Source: Calvatia gigantea
Taxonomy: Eukaryota; Basidiomycota; Agaricomycetes; Agaricales; Lycoperdaceae
Assembly (NCBI GenBank): GCA_025093985.1
Contig: JACAAK010000011.1
Location: 1,674,001-1,738,000 of the forward strand
Length of the DNA stretch: 64,000 nucleotides
Direction of reading: 5' to 3'
Notes under the pieces: generated by a model
What the model was told of the DNA's origin: nothing
Databases searched by the model: none
Seen by the model: the letters and a program-made list of their open reading frames with translations, nothing else
In this document: positions 12,296-21,609 of the stretch, piece by piece
How positions within the stretch are numbered: the stretch's first letter is position 1
Layout of the letters: each line of letters starts with the position of its first letter
Position numbers and translations under genes: made by a program

Positions 12296-14175
12296 TCAAG
12301 GCGCCATCGCATTCTCTTCATTGACACCCCTACTAGCTAATGCAGGTTTAAACTGGGCAAGCGCACCGTTGTCCCAGTGGTGTTCTACATAATCCAGATC
12401 CTCCCTTGGGTAAAACCATTCTAATACTAAAAAGAATATGCAGTCAACCAGCAAGATTATCATATAGATCGGTCCAGCAAAGGGGCCTAGATCCATTGTC
12501 CTGTTTCATTACATTCAGCTATCCAATCGACTTCAGAGATTCCCTCGTCCGGCATACCTCATGATACGTTCCATAAGCTCCACCTGGCGCGACTGCATAA
12601 TCGTGCCGTAGACCCTTTCTGTCCTTGCAGCGACCTGCTGCCAAGTCATAGAATGTTTTCACACGCTCGTGGGCCTTTATTGGATCATGTTTCCCTGTGG
12701 CTACTATTTTGATGGCTTCAGAAATAGCGCGAAAAACATCTGTCAGGGAAACCATTCATCGATCAGTAACACAGTTCACTGCAATCACTTGCTCAGGCCC
12801 AAAGATGACTCTGAAACACCGTACATCCTTGGCAACACATACCGTCTGCTTCCGGTTCTGCAAAACTAATCATATCCTGCGGAAGGATCTCTGGCACGCC
12901 TCCCACTCTGGTTGATACAACGTATAGGCCTGCACAAGCCGCCTCTAGGATGGCAATTCCGAAGGATTCTGTCAAGGACGAATTCATGAAGATTGTTCCC
13001 CGGGACAAAACCTATTGTCCCCCAAATCAAAACAAGGAGCCAAGATCTTTCTTAGTGACTTACTGAGAGCACATCGCCATGACGGACCGCGCCTAGCAAT
13101 TCTATACGATCCTGCAAGAGGTACTTTTCCCGCATCTGAAGAAGGTCAATCAGCTTGGGACCGTCGCCTCCTGTTTGGTCATTTAGTCTCCCAGAGTTTT
13201 GAGCCAAAACTGACTTACCAACCACAAACCGAACGTTCGGGAAGGCGGCGCAAATCCGTGGAGCTGTTGCGACAAGTAAATCTATGCCCTTGCGATATAC
13301 AAGTCTTGAAAGGACGACAATTGTGACTATAGGTATGTGAGTCCTCCTGATTGCACTAACACCAGAAAACAGGAAAGGGCGCACTGATTTCGCTTGGCTC
13401 CGAGGGACGTGGTTTGAATTGCTCCGCGACGATAGCATTTGGAATCACATAAACGTTTCGTCGAACCGAAAGCTTAGTTGGGTCGTCATTGTCCTTCTCG
13501 AACAATTGGCCTCGTAGGACCGTATTTTCCCGCCTGTACGAAAAGCTGTAAGGCAATAGAATCTAAGGATTGGTGTATACGTACCCGGTATGAGAAACAC
13601 AGATGACTGCGTCGACGTTTTTAAGAGTTGCTACGAGCAGTTTGTTGGTCAGGATGCTTGCGGCGTCTTCGAAGCCGAAGAGACTATGATCCGTGAAGAC
13701 GGTCCGAATGCCCATAAGATGTGAATGAAGGATTCCTTCATGACCTATTGATGATAAACTGGCGTGTGCATGGACCAACTGAATGTGCTCGCGTAGGAGG
13801 ATGGTCCTGAGGTATGGGAGTGAAGTGAAGAAGTTTGGAAGTGTGGCCGAGGATGCTATGGGTATAAAAGGTATATAATAGACTTTGAGAGAAGGGAGAA
13901 GCCAACGAATGCCAACACGATCTGGCTTGTGTCCATGAGTGATTACAATAACCTTTTGCACCATGGTGTAAGTTGCCTGTTCGTGTTGGAATGGCATGCA
14001 AGAGACGCACCTTATGACCTCTCCGTATTAGTTCCGTGCCTAACATGTATATATGATTCTCTACGCCTCCTACGTTGGGATGAAAAAAGTCCGATATCAT
14101 ACTACCCTTCCTTGGTGAACTCCATACATAACCGACGATGCGGAAGACCACGTACGCAATTGCAAGTCGTTCCAT
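12296..14175 (-). CDS. GPI3: GPI-GlcNAc transferase catalytic subunit (PIG-A/GPI3)
   Basis: Glycosyltransferase family 4 enzyme that transfers GlcNAc from UDP-GlcNAc to phosphatidylinositol on the cytosolic ER face, the first step of GPI-anchor synthesis. Visible in order: [18 protein letters not shown] (donor-site loop), [58 protein letters not shown], the [16 protein letters not shown] acceptor E-x7-E motif, [12 protein letters not shown], and a C-terminal membrane segment [20 protein letters not shown]. The gene has several short introns. The open frame begins at 14175, but the family usually starts only a few residues before SDFF, so the first 20 residues are not certain. Stop at 12296. 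It converges with the WW-domain gene, leaving about 190 bases between the stops. Confidence 0.93.
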
Positions 14176-14487
14176 CCTTCATCACTATAGCTCGGGAAAT
14201 TCAAGAAGTTCCAAGCGAAGGAGGAATTTGAAGGAAGGAGAATGCTTAAGAATAAAAAAAAACTGGTTGTGTTTCGTTATGGAAGCATAAAGTGGCGATA
14301 AATGGAAAGCTATAAGGAACCCTTTGAACGTCACTGTCGGGCAGGGTCATTGTTTGGTTAGCCTTCCCAAACAAACAAAACTCACACACAACTTCAGCTG
14401 ATTTGAACAGAGAATAAATAGTATTTAAGATAGGAGATGCAGGGTATACATATTAATCGCATACCAACAATAAATCGTACATGTAAA

Positions 14488-15840
14488 CTATCTAGTGGTA
14501 TTATTTTTAAGAGAAAATCCCAAAGGGAAGGGTGGAACAGGAAGGGGTGGTCGAACTAGTGTAGTTCTTGCATCTCTCGGGTTTGATGCAGAGGAGCGAG
14601 AGCTGCGTGGTCTTGAACCTCGATCCGCAGTGTTCGCGTCACCCTCCACTACCGAATACACAGGAAGAGTTGAGATGCTGGACTGGCTGAACCCCGAACG
14701 ATGCCAACCGCTATGATATGTGGGAGGGCGTGTGCTTGTGGTGCTGAGGGCGTCATCTAAGTCTGCGTGGCTTGGATCAGGCGGCGCCGGGTCGGCTACA
14801 AGGACCGAGTCAGGATGGAACTCAGCCTGCGGTGAAACGGGTGACCGAACGCCATTCAAGTCTCCGAGATCACCAGGAAAACGTAGCGGCGACGATGGTC
14901 CATCAGAGGGAGGGAGAAATGGCCCCGCCGGAGGGGAGGGGAATTCGATGAGGGAAGTAAGGTGGTCACTCATGGAGTTGGAACTGGGTGTTGGGCTCGG
15001 TATCAGCAGAGTTCTGATGTGCTCCGACCCGCGTGATGCCCTAAGAGGAATCATCTCCATTTCTGGTGTGCCATCAGTATCAGATGTTCTGATTGACCCG
15101 TTAGTAGCATCCAAAGATGATGACAGTGTCAATTGTGAGAGGGATAGTGGTGCATTGAGCGCCGGGGACACTGCCGTTGTAAGAGTTGCACCTGTGTAAA
15201 GTGCTGCGGAATTCGAGGGCAGGGAAGTGGCCGCCTCTGTGGAAGCTCTGCCAAGGAGGGTTTCATTTGGATCCGTGGAGGTCACCATTATCGTCGGTGC
15301 AGGTCCTGATGCTGTTGCGCCCAAGGCCTGACTCTGCCATTCGGGCTGCTGCTTGCTCCGGCTTATGTGTGTGTCTGAGGCAACGGAGTGCATAGTGCTA
15401 GGCCCCCCGTCTTGACCACCTTCATTCATTAGAACGTGCCTTTTAATCCGTTGTCCGACCCCTTGGAATCTTCCACTGCACATAAGCCAGATGAGGAGCA
15501 CTAGGAGCAGTGCAGCAAAGCTTGCATTGAGGGCAATAGTGAGTTGGAGGAAGGGATCTGAGTCTTGTTTGGGGAGCATCGCTGCGTCGCTCCCATTCCT
15601 TTTAATAATGGTAAGGGTAAAATCGGGCCTGACATGGATCTTGGTTAGCAGATACTTCGGTTTCGCAGCTACAAGGAGGCATACCTGGTGTGTGGTGGCG
15701 AGGCACTTTGAGTGGAACCAATGAACATTAAAGACAGAAGAAAACCCATGTCGGCGCGTCGAAGGCCCAAAGGGAATGATGACATCCCGGCTATACAATG
15801 GTGGTTGTGGTAGAGGCGATGGGGATGGACGGTAAGGCAT
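14488..15840 (-). CDS. Single-pass membrane protein with PPxY tail, copy 1
   Basis: 450-codon open frame of unnamed function. One strong membrane segment (TIALNASFAALLLVLLIWLM) sits near residues 98-120 and is followed by a basic stop-transfer stretch. A long Ser/Thr/Pro-rich, probably disordered cytoplasmic tail runs to the end. The best-conserved part of the tail is STRPPTYHSGW plus SISTLPVY, then a basic run and RPPLPVPPFPLGF. PPTY fits the PPxY ligand of WW domains such as those of Rsp5/Nedd4 ubiquitin ligases, which suggests an adaptor role (inference). Intron-like GT-AG edges around 15630-15690 lie inside the open frame and would shift it if used. It lies downstream of NLR1 in the same orientation. 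Paralogs: 19631-20950, a truncated copy at 25590-25908 and a diverged one at 43290-44106. Confidence 0.7.
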   Translation of the reverse strand: MPYRPSPSPLPQPPLYSRDVIIPFGPSTRRHGFSSVFNVHWFHSKCLATTHQVCLLVAAKPKYLLTKIHVRPDFTLTIIKRNGSDAAMLPKQDSDPFLQLTIALNASFAALLLVLLIWLMCSGRFQGVGQRIKRHVLMNEGGQDGGPSTMHSVASDTHISRSKQQPEWQSQALGATASGPAPTIMVTSTDPNETLLGRASTEAATSLPSNSAALYTGATLTTAVSPALNAPLSLSQLTLSSSLDATNGSIRTSDTDGTPEMEMIPLRASRGSEHIRTLLIPSPTPSSNSMSDHLTSLIEFPSPPAGPFLPPSDGPSSPLRFPGDLGDLNGVRSPVSPQAEFHPDSVLVADPAPPDPSHADLDDALSTTSTRPPTYHSGWHRSGFSQSSISTLPVYSVVEGDANTADRGSRPRSSRSSASNPRDARTTLVRPPLPVPPFPLGFSLKNNTTR

Positions 15841-16496
15841 GGATCAACAAAATGAAAACAGGGTGGCTACCCACAACCAACCATGATAATCTTATCAAGA
15901 TTTTCAAAGATTGATTCTAGTGCATCTTGTTGCGCCATAACCAAAAATGTTTTACCATCTTTACGCGTGGTGTCGTTCCTACGCTATAGGAAAGGCGTCG
16001 TGCTGGTGTGGTGCTAAACAAGTACTTCAAACCTGCAGTAAGGTTGAATACTTGGGTAGGGTCATGACATAGAATAGAGTCGATTCTGCGTTCCTAGAGA
16101 TTGACCCCTTGGAAAATCAGCGCTCAAAAGAGTCATGATGATGGGAATTTTGGCCCGGCCGCAAGGGACACACCGTGTTCTCCGACTAAATGGGGTAGTG
16201 ACGGAACGGGATGAACATTAACGGTGGATGATGCCATCGGAAGGTTTCGTACAATGGTGGAGAAAAGGCAGCTAGGATGTCCAAGAACCTACCCCCTTTG
16301 ATTCGGATTCTGGAGGTGCAGGAGATTTCGTCGCGATGAGTGATACCACGCTCCAAGCGCTTTTGGAACGAATATTGGGAACACAATTGGGTCGTTTTCT
16401 CGCGGGAGAAATCGAGGGATGGTAGCGAGCTGTTGTGGGTTCGATTGGGGAGGGGTCTGTGGGCCAAGGTTTCAACGCATCCTCTTCTGTTATTTA

Positions 16497-18952
16497 TTAC
16501 GCAAAGACAACGCCATGATGGTTCGTTAATGAAGTCCTATCGTCTTGGAATGGCTTATACGAAGCCAATACCAACCATTCATCGTCTTTAAAGTCGAGGC
16601 ACAGCAAAACACTTCCATTGCGACCGCGCCCATACAAAACAACCTCAAGTGAGGGTGTCTTCTCGATAACAGTTGCGATGTGTTGAACCAGGGAAGCCTC
16701 CCATTCAGGTCCCAAATTCGATGGAAGCCAGAGCCCTGCACCCACGTCGCCGTCTACAAACTGGTTATCCAGTCACAAGTGGGTTAAGTGAAGGGAAGGT
16801 TATTGAAACACCAACACAGCTCACCTCTCCCAACACCGTAACCACTTCAGGATGTCCGCGGTCAAGATATTCGCAGTTGGAACCCTCCACATGATCCCCG
16901 TCATCTGATTTTTGAGGATAGGACTGCCTGTCAATACTGGCTGCGCATACTACATACATGTCGACCCTTTCCAAGTCCAGCGTTGAAATGGGAACAACAC
17001 GAACAACGTTGTGTTCCCCCACATCCCCTAAGATGAACTAGGGAATTGTATTAGTCTATCGCAAGAACAAGAGATAATGATGACTGACGCAATCGTGAAT
17101 ATCATCGAGCAATTTCCACGGAAAGCGACTGTCATAGTAACTTGCACGAGAATCAAAGGAAGTCGAGAACAACAACTCGATGTTTAAGTCTTCAAAAGGG
17201 GGGACACAATCATTAGTTATAACCGGGGAAGGCTCCTCGGAGGCTTGCAATAGCGCGTAAAGTACTTCAACGAAAATCTCGAAGCGGTACACCGCATCAT
17301 TTTTGTCTCCAGGTGGCCAAGATAGATTTATCTGGGAGATCTGAATGGTTCTTTCCTCTGCAAAGACTTTAATGATCAAAATCAATGGTGAGAAATGTCC
17401 ACACACCCATGTTATGGGCATCTTTTAAGATTTGTGAACACCTCCGGAGGTCTTTCTCCCTTTTTTCTGAGAGGCTTACCAGGAAGGGTCCGGAGCGGGA
17501 AGGGTCTAGAAGGAAATCAGCAAAAGACTTGTGGAGAGTCCGGAGGCTTTTTTCGCCTGCTTTATGGGGCAGTGGGACGCTAAGGACTGCGTGGAGCTTC
17601 TGAAGTGCACCATATGCATCCGCCTGGCTAATCCCGAGCCAGTTGCAACTCAAATTAAATGAGAAAGAGGGTATATGAAAGGCAAAGGCCAGCGTGTGAC
17701 CCAATAGCGTCATTAAAGTGGGCAGAAGACCCGGAGGGACTGAGGACATAATCTCCATGTAAAGGGCATCAAGCGCGGCAAAGGGGTTATCTTGTCCTTC
17801 TGTCCGTACAGAGTCGATGACAATCAGGACCCTCTGAAGTTTATAGACGGGGTTCCCGTATTTCATATCATCAATGAAGCGGATAACTGCAGTTGCAAAA
17901 GCAAATAGACCAGATGATCGATCCGCAATTTTCGTAAACTGTGCTTCGGTGGGCCACTGCTGGGTTGTGAGAGGAAATGATGTTGGGTATTTCTCCCGGA
18001 TCTCATCAAACTCGGATCGCAGATATTTTTCAACGTCCAAACAAGCTTGGGTGGAATTGATCGGCACTTCCACTTGCGAATAGACCGGCTGGAGAGAGCG
18101 GGAGGTGAAAGCAGCTCGTATGTGCGGCTCAGGACGGCTGGTAATGATCCAAATGAGAGGCACGTCCGGGTACTGAAGCGTGAGATTCCCAATGAGAAGG
18201 ACAATTTCACGTTGAGCTCGCTCGCCCGTGCATTCGTCCAACCCATCGAGGATTATCAAAGTAGTTTCAACGAGCCCATCGAGTATTTTCTTTTCGGCAA
18301 ATGGCTTCACAATGAATCTCCTAAATTGCTCCGAGAGGGACTTTTCTACCACTTTGGGATCCTTGGCAAAGAGATCCAAGGTATAACTCCGATATGGCTG
18401 GTACTTGACGGCCAGCTGGTACGCGATGGTAACCACCACACGTTGAGCGTCGTATCGTTGATTGGTTCTCGAAAAGAAGAGAGTGGCACCCAAGATGGAA
18501 TTCTCTGATTCGTGGTCTGATTCAGCCAACGTCTGCATGATCGCCGACTTGCCAACGCCTGCAGGCCCATGAACCCACATGAGCTTGTTCTCGCGGGCAC
18601 GGTTATGCATCCATGACTGGAGTTTACTCGAAATGTCGAGGCGGGTACCAGGGTGACAGCTTGGAGGAGGATCGCGTGCAGAGGAGTCGAATTCAGCCCC
18701 CGTTATAGTGCGCCTGGCTAGCGATTCCATGACTCGAGGAGTTGTGAGGTAAATACAAATACTTGTAGTGCAGTGACCTACGGTAGTTCTCGTAATTTGT
18801 ATTATCTGACATCGACACATTCTGAATGGTGAAATGGTGGGCCTGATTGAAGAATCCCGCGGATGGGCCTGAGTCAGAGTGCGTAATCAGGACAATCAGA
18901 GTAGACATGTGAGGCCTGGAGACAAACCTTGTGAACTGGAGGTCTTGAACAT
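16497..18952 (-). CDS. NACHT-type STAND NTPase (NLR-like), copy 1
   Basis: Signal-transducing ATPase of the fungal NLR type. The start at 18952 (MFKTSSSQ) is supported because the same exon and donor occur in all three copies. Exon 2 holds GFFNQAHHFTIQNVSMSD, like the short N-terminal motif common in basidiomycete STAND proteins. After a 49-base intron the main exon gives FDSSARDPPPSCHPGTR, Walker A GPAGVGKSAIMQT, sensor-like GATLFFSR, Walker B LIILDGLDEC, ITSRPEPHIRAAF and an HTH-like region to about 17420. Further exons (EERTIQISQINLSW; FILGDVGEHNVVRVV) and a last exon (LPSNLGPEWEASLVQHIA, EVVLYGRGRNGSVLL) form a C-terminus without visible WD40, ankyrin or TPR repeats. About 780 residues by my joining. 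No lesion found, so it is probably functional. Confidence 0.85.
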
Positions 18953-19395
18953 GGTTGTATAGTGATCACTCACTGGCAGGAGTCAAGGTAAGTTAGATGC
19001 TGTGTGTCATGGGGCCGTAACATAAACGGGGACACACAATGTTACTTAACACATATTTCTCTTGTGTATAAACTCGCGATGTCTGGCCTGGATCCATGGC
19101 GGGGTCGCTTGTTGAAGGGACTCGAAGTGTGATGAGTTGAGAGGCAAAGGAGTAAAGTAGGTACATGATTCTGTGAACTATTTATGTTAAATAGACAATA
19201 AAAAATAGCAAAAGGGATTCGTGTGCCCAGGCACACAATAGGCATTTCGTGGATTGACCATGACGGAATGTGAATTCCAACATCCTTCTTTTGGGAGTGA
19301 GTTTCCTAGGCCATCAGTGTGTCGACTCGCTCGTCGATCCGTCTCGGAGGGTTCATAGTAAGTAACCACGGAGCTGCGGCTCCAGTGGATTTCAG

Positions 19396-19600
19396 GTAGA
19401 CGTTTTCTTTATCCAATTGTTCCAGAATTGAAACTCTGGGAAACGTGCTTCAAGTCAGCTCATCGCTATGACAAGAAAATGTACGACAAATGGCAGGATG
19501 AAGTTGATTGCTCATTTTTATATGTTTTACTTTTTGCCTCGCGTGACACTGACTAAACAATAAATGGTAAACAGGACTGTTTCCTGCTGTGACAATAAAT
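19396..19600 (+). pseudogene. DUF6535 gene stub (unit 1)
   Basis: Plus-strand remnant matching the 5' part of the intact DUF6535 gene at 29355 onward. It retains the RYDKKMYDKWQDEVD block and the intron leading to GLFPAV-like sequence. Relative to the intact copy it lacks four bases after EVD (TTGATTGC against TTGATAAATTGC), which breaks the frame. All later coding sequence is absent because the duplication joint falls at about 19591. Confidence 0.75.
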
Positions 19601-19630
19601 TGTCCGTGTAACTTATCCAGTGGTATAATC

Positions 19631-20950
19631 TTAAAGAGGGAATCCCAAAGGAAAGGGTGGGACAGGGAGGGGTGGTTGAACTAGTGTAGTTCTCCTCGGT
19701 TTTGATGTAGAGGAGCGAGAGCTACGTAGTCGTGAAGCTTGGTTCGCGGTGTTAGCATCCTCCCCTGTTACTGTATATACAGGAAGAGTTGAGATGCTGG
19801 ACTGGCTGAGCCCCGGACGGTGCCAACCGCTATGATAAGTTGGAGGGCGTGTGCTTGTTGTGCTGAGGGTGTCATCTAAGCTCGCACAGTTCGGCTCGGG
19901 CGGTACTGAACCGACTGAGTCGGGACGGGATTCGGCGTGCGGCGAAGCGAGTGACTGAATGTGCCCCAAGTCTCCGGGATCACCAGGAAAATGTGATGGC
20001 GACGACGGGGTATTGGAGAGAGTGAGCAGAGGCCCCCCTGGCGGGCGGGGGAATTCAGCGAGGGAAGGGGCACGATCGCTCATGGAGTCGGAATTAGGTG
20101 CTGGGCTCGGTATCAGCAGAGTTCTGATGTGCTCCAATCTGGGTGGTGTCCTGAGAGGGATCATCTCCAATTCTGATGTGCCAACGTTGTCGAATGACCT
20201 GGTTGATTCGTTAATAACATCCAAAGATGATGGCGGTGCCAATTGTGAGCGGGATTGTGCCGTGTTAGGCGCTGGGGACGCTGCTGTTGTAAGAGCTGCA
20301 TCTGTGGAAAGTGTTGCGGAAATTGAGGGCAGGGAAGTGGCCGCCTCTGTGGAAGATCTGCCAAAGAGGGTTTCATCCGGATCCATTGGGGTCACCATTA
20401 TCGCCGGTGCAGGCCCTGACGCTGTTGTGCCCAAAGGTTGACTTTGCAGCTCAGACTGCTGTTTTCTCCGGTTTATTTGCGGTTCCAACATAACGGAGCG
20501 CACAGTACTAAATCCTTCACCTTGACCGCTTTCGTGTATGGGAACGTGCCTTCTAATCCGCCGTCCAACCCTCTGGAAACCCCCAGTGCACATAAGGTAG
20601 ATGTAGAGTACTAGGGACAGTGCGGCAAAGCTTGCATAAAGAGCAATAGTGAGTTGGAGGGGGTGATCGGGGTCTTGTTTGGGGAGTGTCGCCGCGTCGC
20701 TCCCATTCCTTTTAATGATGGTAGGGATGAAATTGAGTCTGGAGAGGACCTTAGTTAGCGGATACTTCACTTTAGCAGATGTAAGGTGGCGTACCTGATG
20801 TGGGGTGGCGAAGCACTTCGAGTGGAATTGATTACCATTAAAGACAGAAGAAGAACCATGCCGGCGCGTCGAACACCCGAAGAGAAGAATGACATCCCGG
20901 CTACACGCTAGTGGCCGTGGCGGGGACGATGAAGGAGAGCAGGAGGTCAC
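19631..20950 (-). CDS. Single-pass membrane protein with PPxY tail, copy 2
   Basis: 439-codon frame colinear with the gene at 14488-15840. It has the same leader, the same juxtamembrane IIKRNGSDAATLPKQD, a membrane segment TIALYASFAALSLVLYIYLM, and the same tail motifs STRPPTYHSGWH, SISTLPVY and QPPLPVPPFPLGF. The Ser/Thr-rich middle has diverged by many substitutions and small in-frame indels, while the membrane segment and the PPTY region are kept. That pattern fits purifying selection on those two parts. Function unknown; it is the downstream neighbour of the broken NLR2. Confidence 0.68.
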   Translation of the reverse strand: MTSCSPSSSPPRPLACSRDVILLFGCSTRRHGSSSVFNGNQFHSKCFATPHQVRHLTSAKVKYPLTKVLSRLNFIPTIIKRNGSDAATLPKQDPDHPLQLTIALYASFAALSLVLYIYLMCTGGFQRVGRRIRRHVPIHESGQGEGFSTVRSVMLEPQINRRKQQSELQSQPLGTTASGPAPAIMVTPMDPDETLFGRSSTEAATSLPSISATLSTDAALTTAASPAPNTAQSRSQLAPPSSLDVINESTRSFDNVGTSELEMIPLRTPPRLEHIRTLLIPSPAPNSDSMSDRAPSLAEFPRPPGGPLLTLSNTPSSPSHFPGDPGDLGHIQSLASPHAESRPDSVGSVPPEPNCASLDDTLSTTSTRPPTYHSGWHRPGLSQSSISTLPVYTVTGEDANTANQASRLRSSRSSTSKPRRTTLVQPPLPVPPFPLGFPL

Positions 20951-21609
20951 GAATCAACGTGAAAAACTAGTAGGCTCTTCGCAGCCATCCGTGATGATTT
21001 TATCAAGGTGTTCAGAGATTGCATCTTGTGCATCCTGTTGTGCCATCACCATAGATGTTTCATCATCCCTACGCTTGATGTTGTTTATACGCCACAGGGA
21101 AGGTATCGTGCTGGTGTGCGGTGCTAAATATGCACCCAGTTGAGGGTCACGTACTTGGATCGGGTCACAGTACAGAATTGAGTCGAGTGTGTTTTCAGGG
21201 ATTGGCCTCTTGTCCCTTCAGAGATATTTTGTCCCCTGACTAAGGTAGTGACGGAATGGGATGAATGGTGTGTTGCTGATGTTTGGTTGAGGGAGCCTGG
21301 AAGCTTTTCGTATAAGTGGAGAAAAGGCGGTATAAAAGGATATTCAAGGACACCTCGGTTCGGGTTCGCGAGGTGCAGCAACTGTGCATGCGCAGTGTGT
21401 TGGCGATGGTACCTAATATAACCTCACTCGTCGCGATAAATGATACCATACTTCATACACTTTTGCACGAATATCGGGGTCGCAGCCTGGCCGTTTTTTG
21501 CAGGGAAAATTGAGGAACTGTGGGTCCAAATAGGAAAGAAGTGGTTAACGAATGTTTTGCAGAACTTGAGGGGTCGGGTATACCAAAATTCTCGAAGTGT
21601 TTTTATTTG

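Larger units (their letters stand above)
14466..19591. repeat. Tandem unit 1 (membrane protein - NLR - DUF6535 stub)
   Basis: First of three head-to-tail copies. It holds the PPxY membrane protein, NLR1 and the first supported exon plus the start of the second exon of a DUF6535 gene. The right joint is visible: the DUF6535 frame stops near 19590 and the next bases (CAATAAATTGTCCGTG) match the 3' flank of the membrane-protein gene at about 14467. The membrane-protein stops of units 1 and 2 lie 5143 bases apart. Confidence 0.85.

Noticed and set aside
17874..18508. Plus-strand open frames of 69 and 153 codons opposite NLR1 (and their counterparts opposite NLR2 and NLR3)
   Set aside because: They are antisense shadows of the NACHT exon. 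They recur only because the coding strand is conserved.
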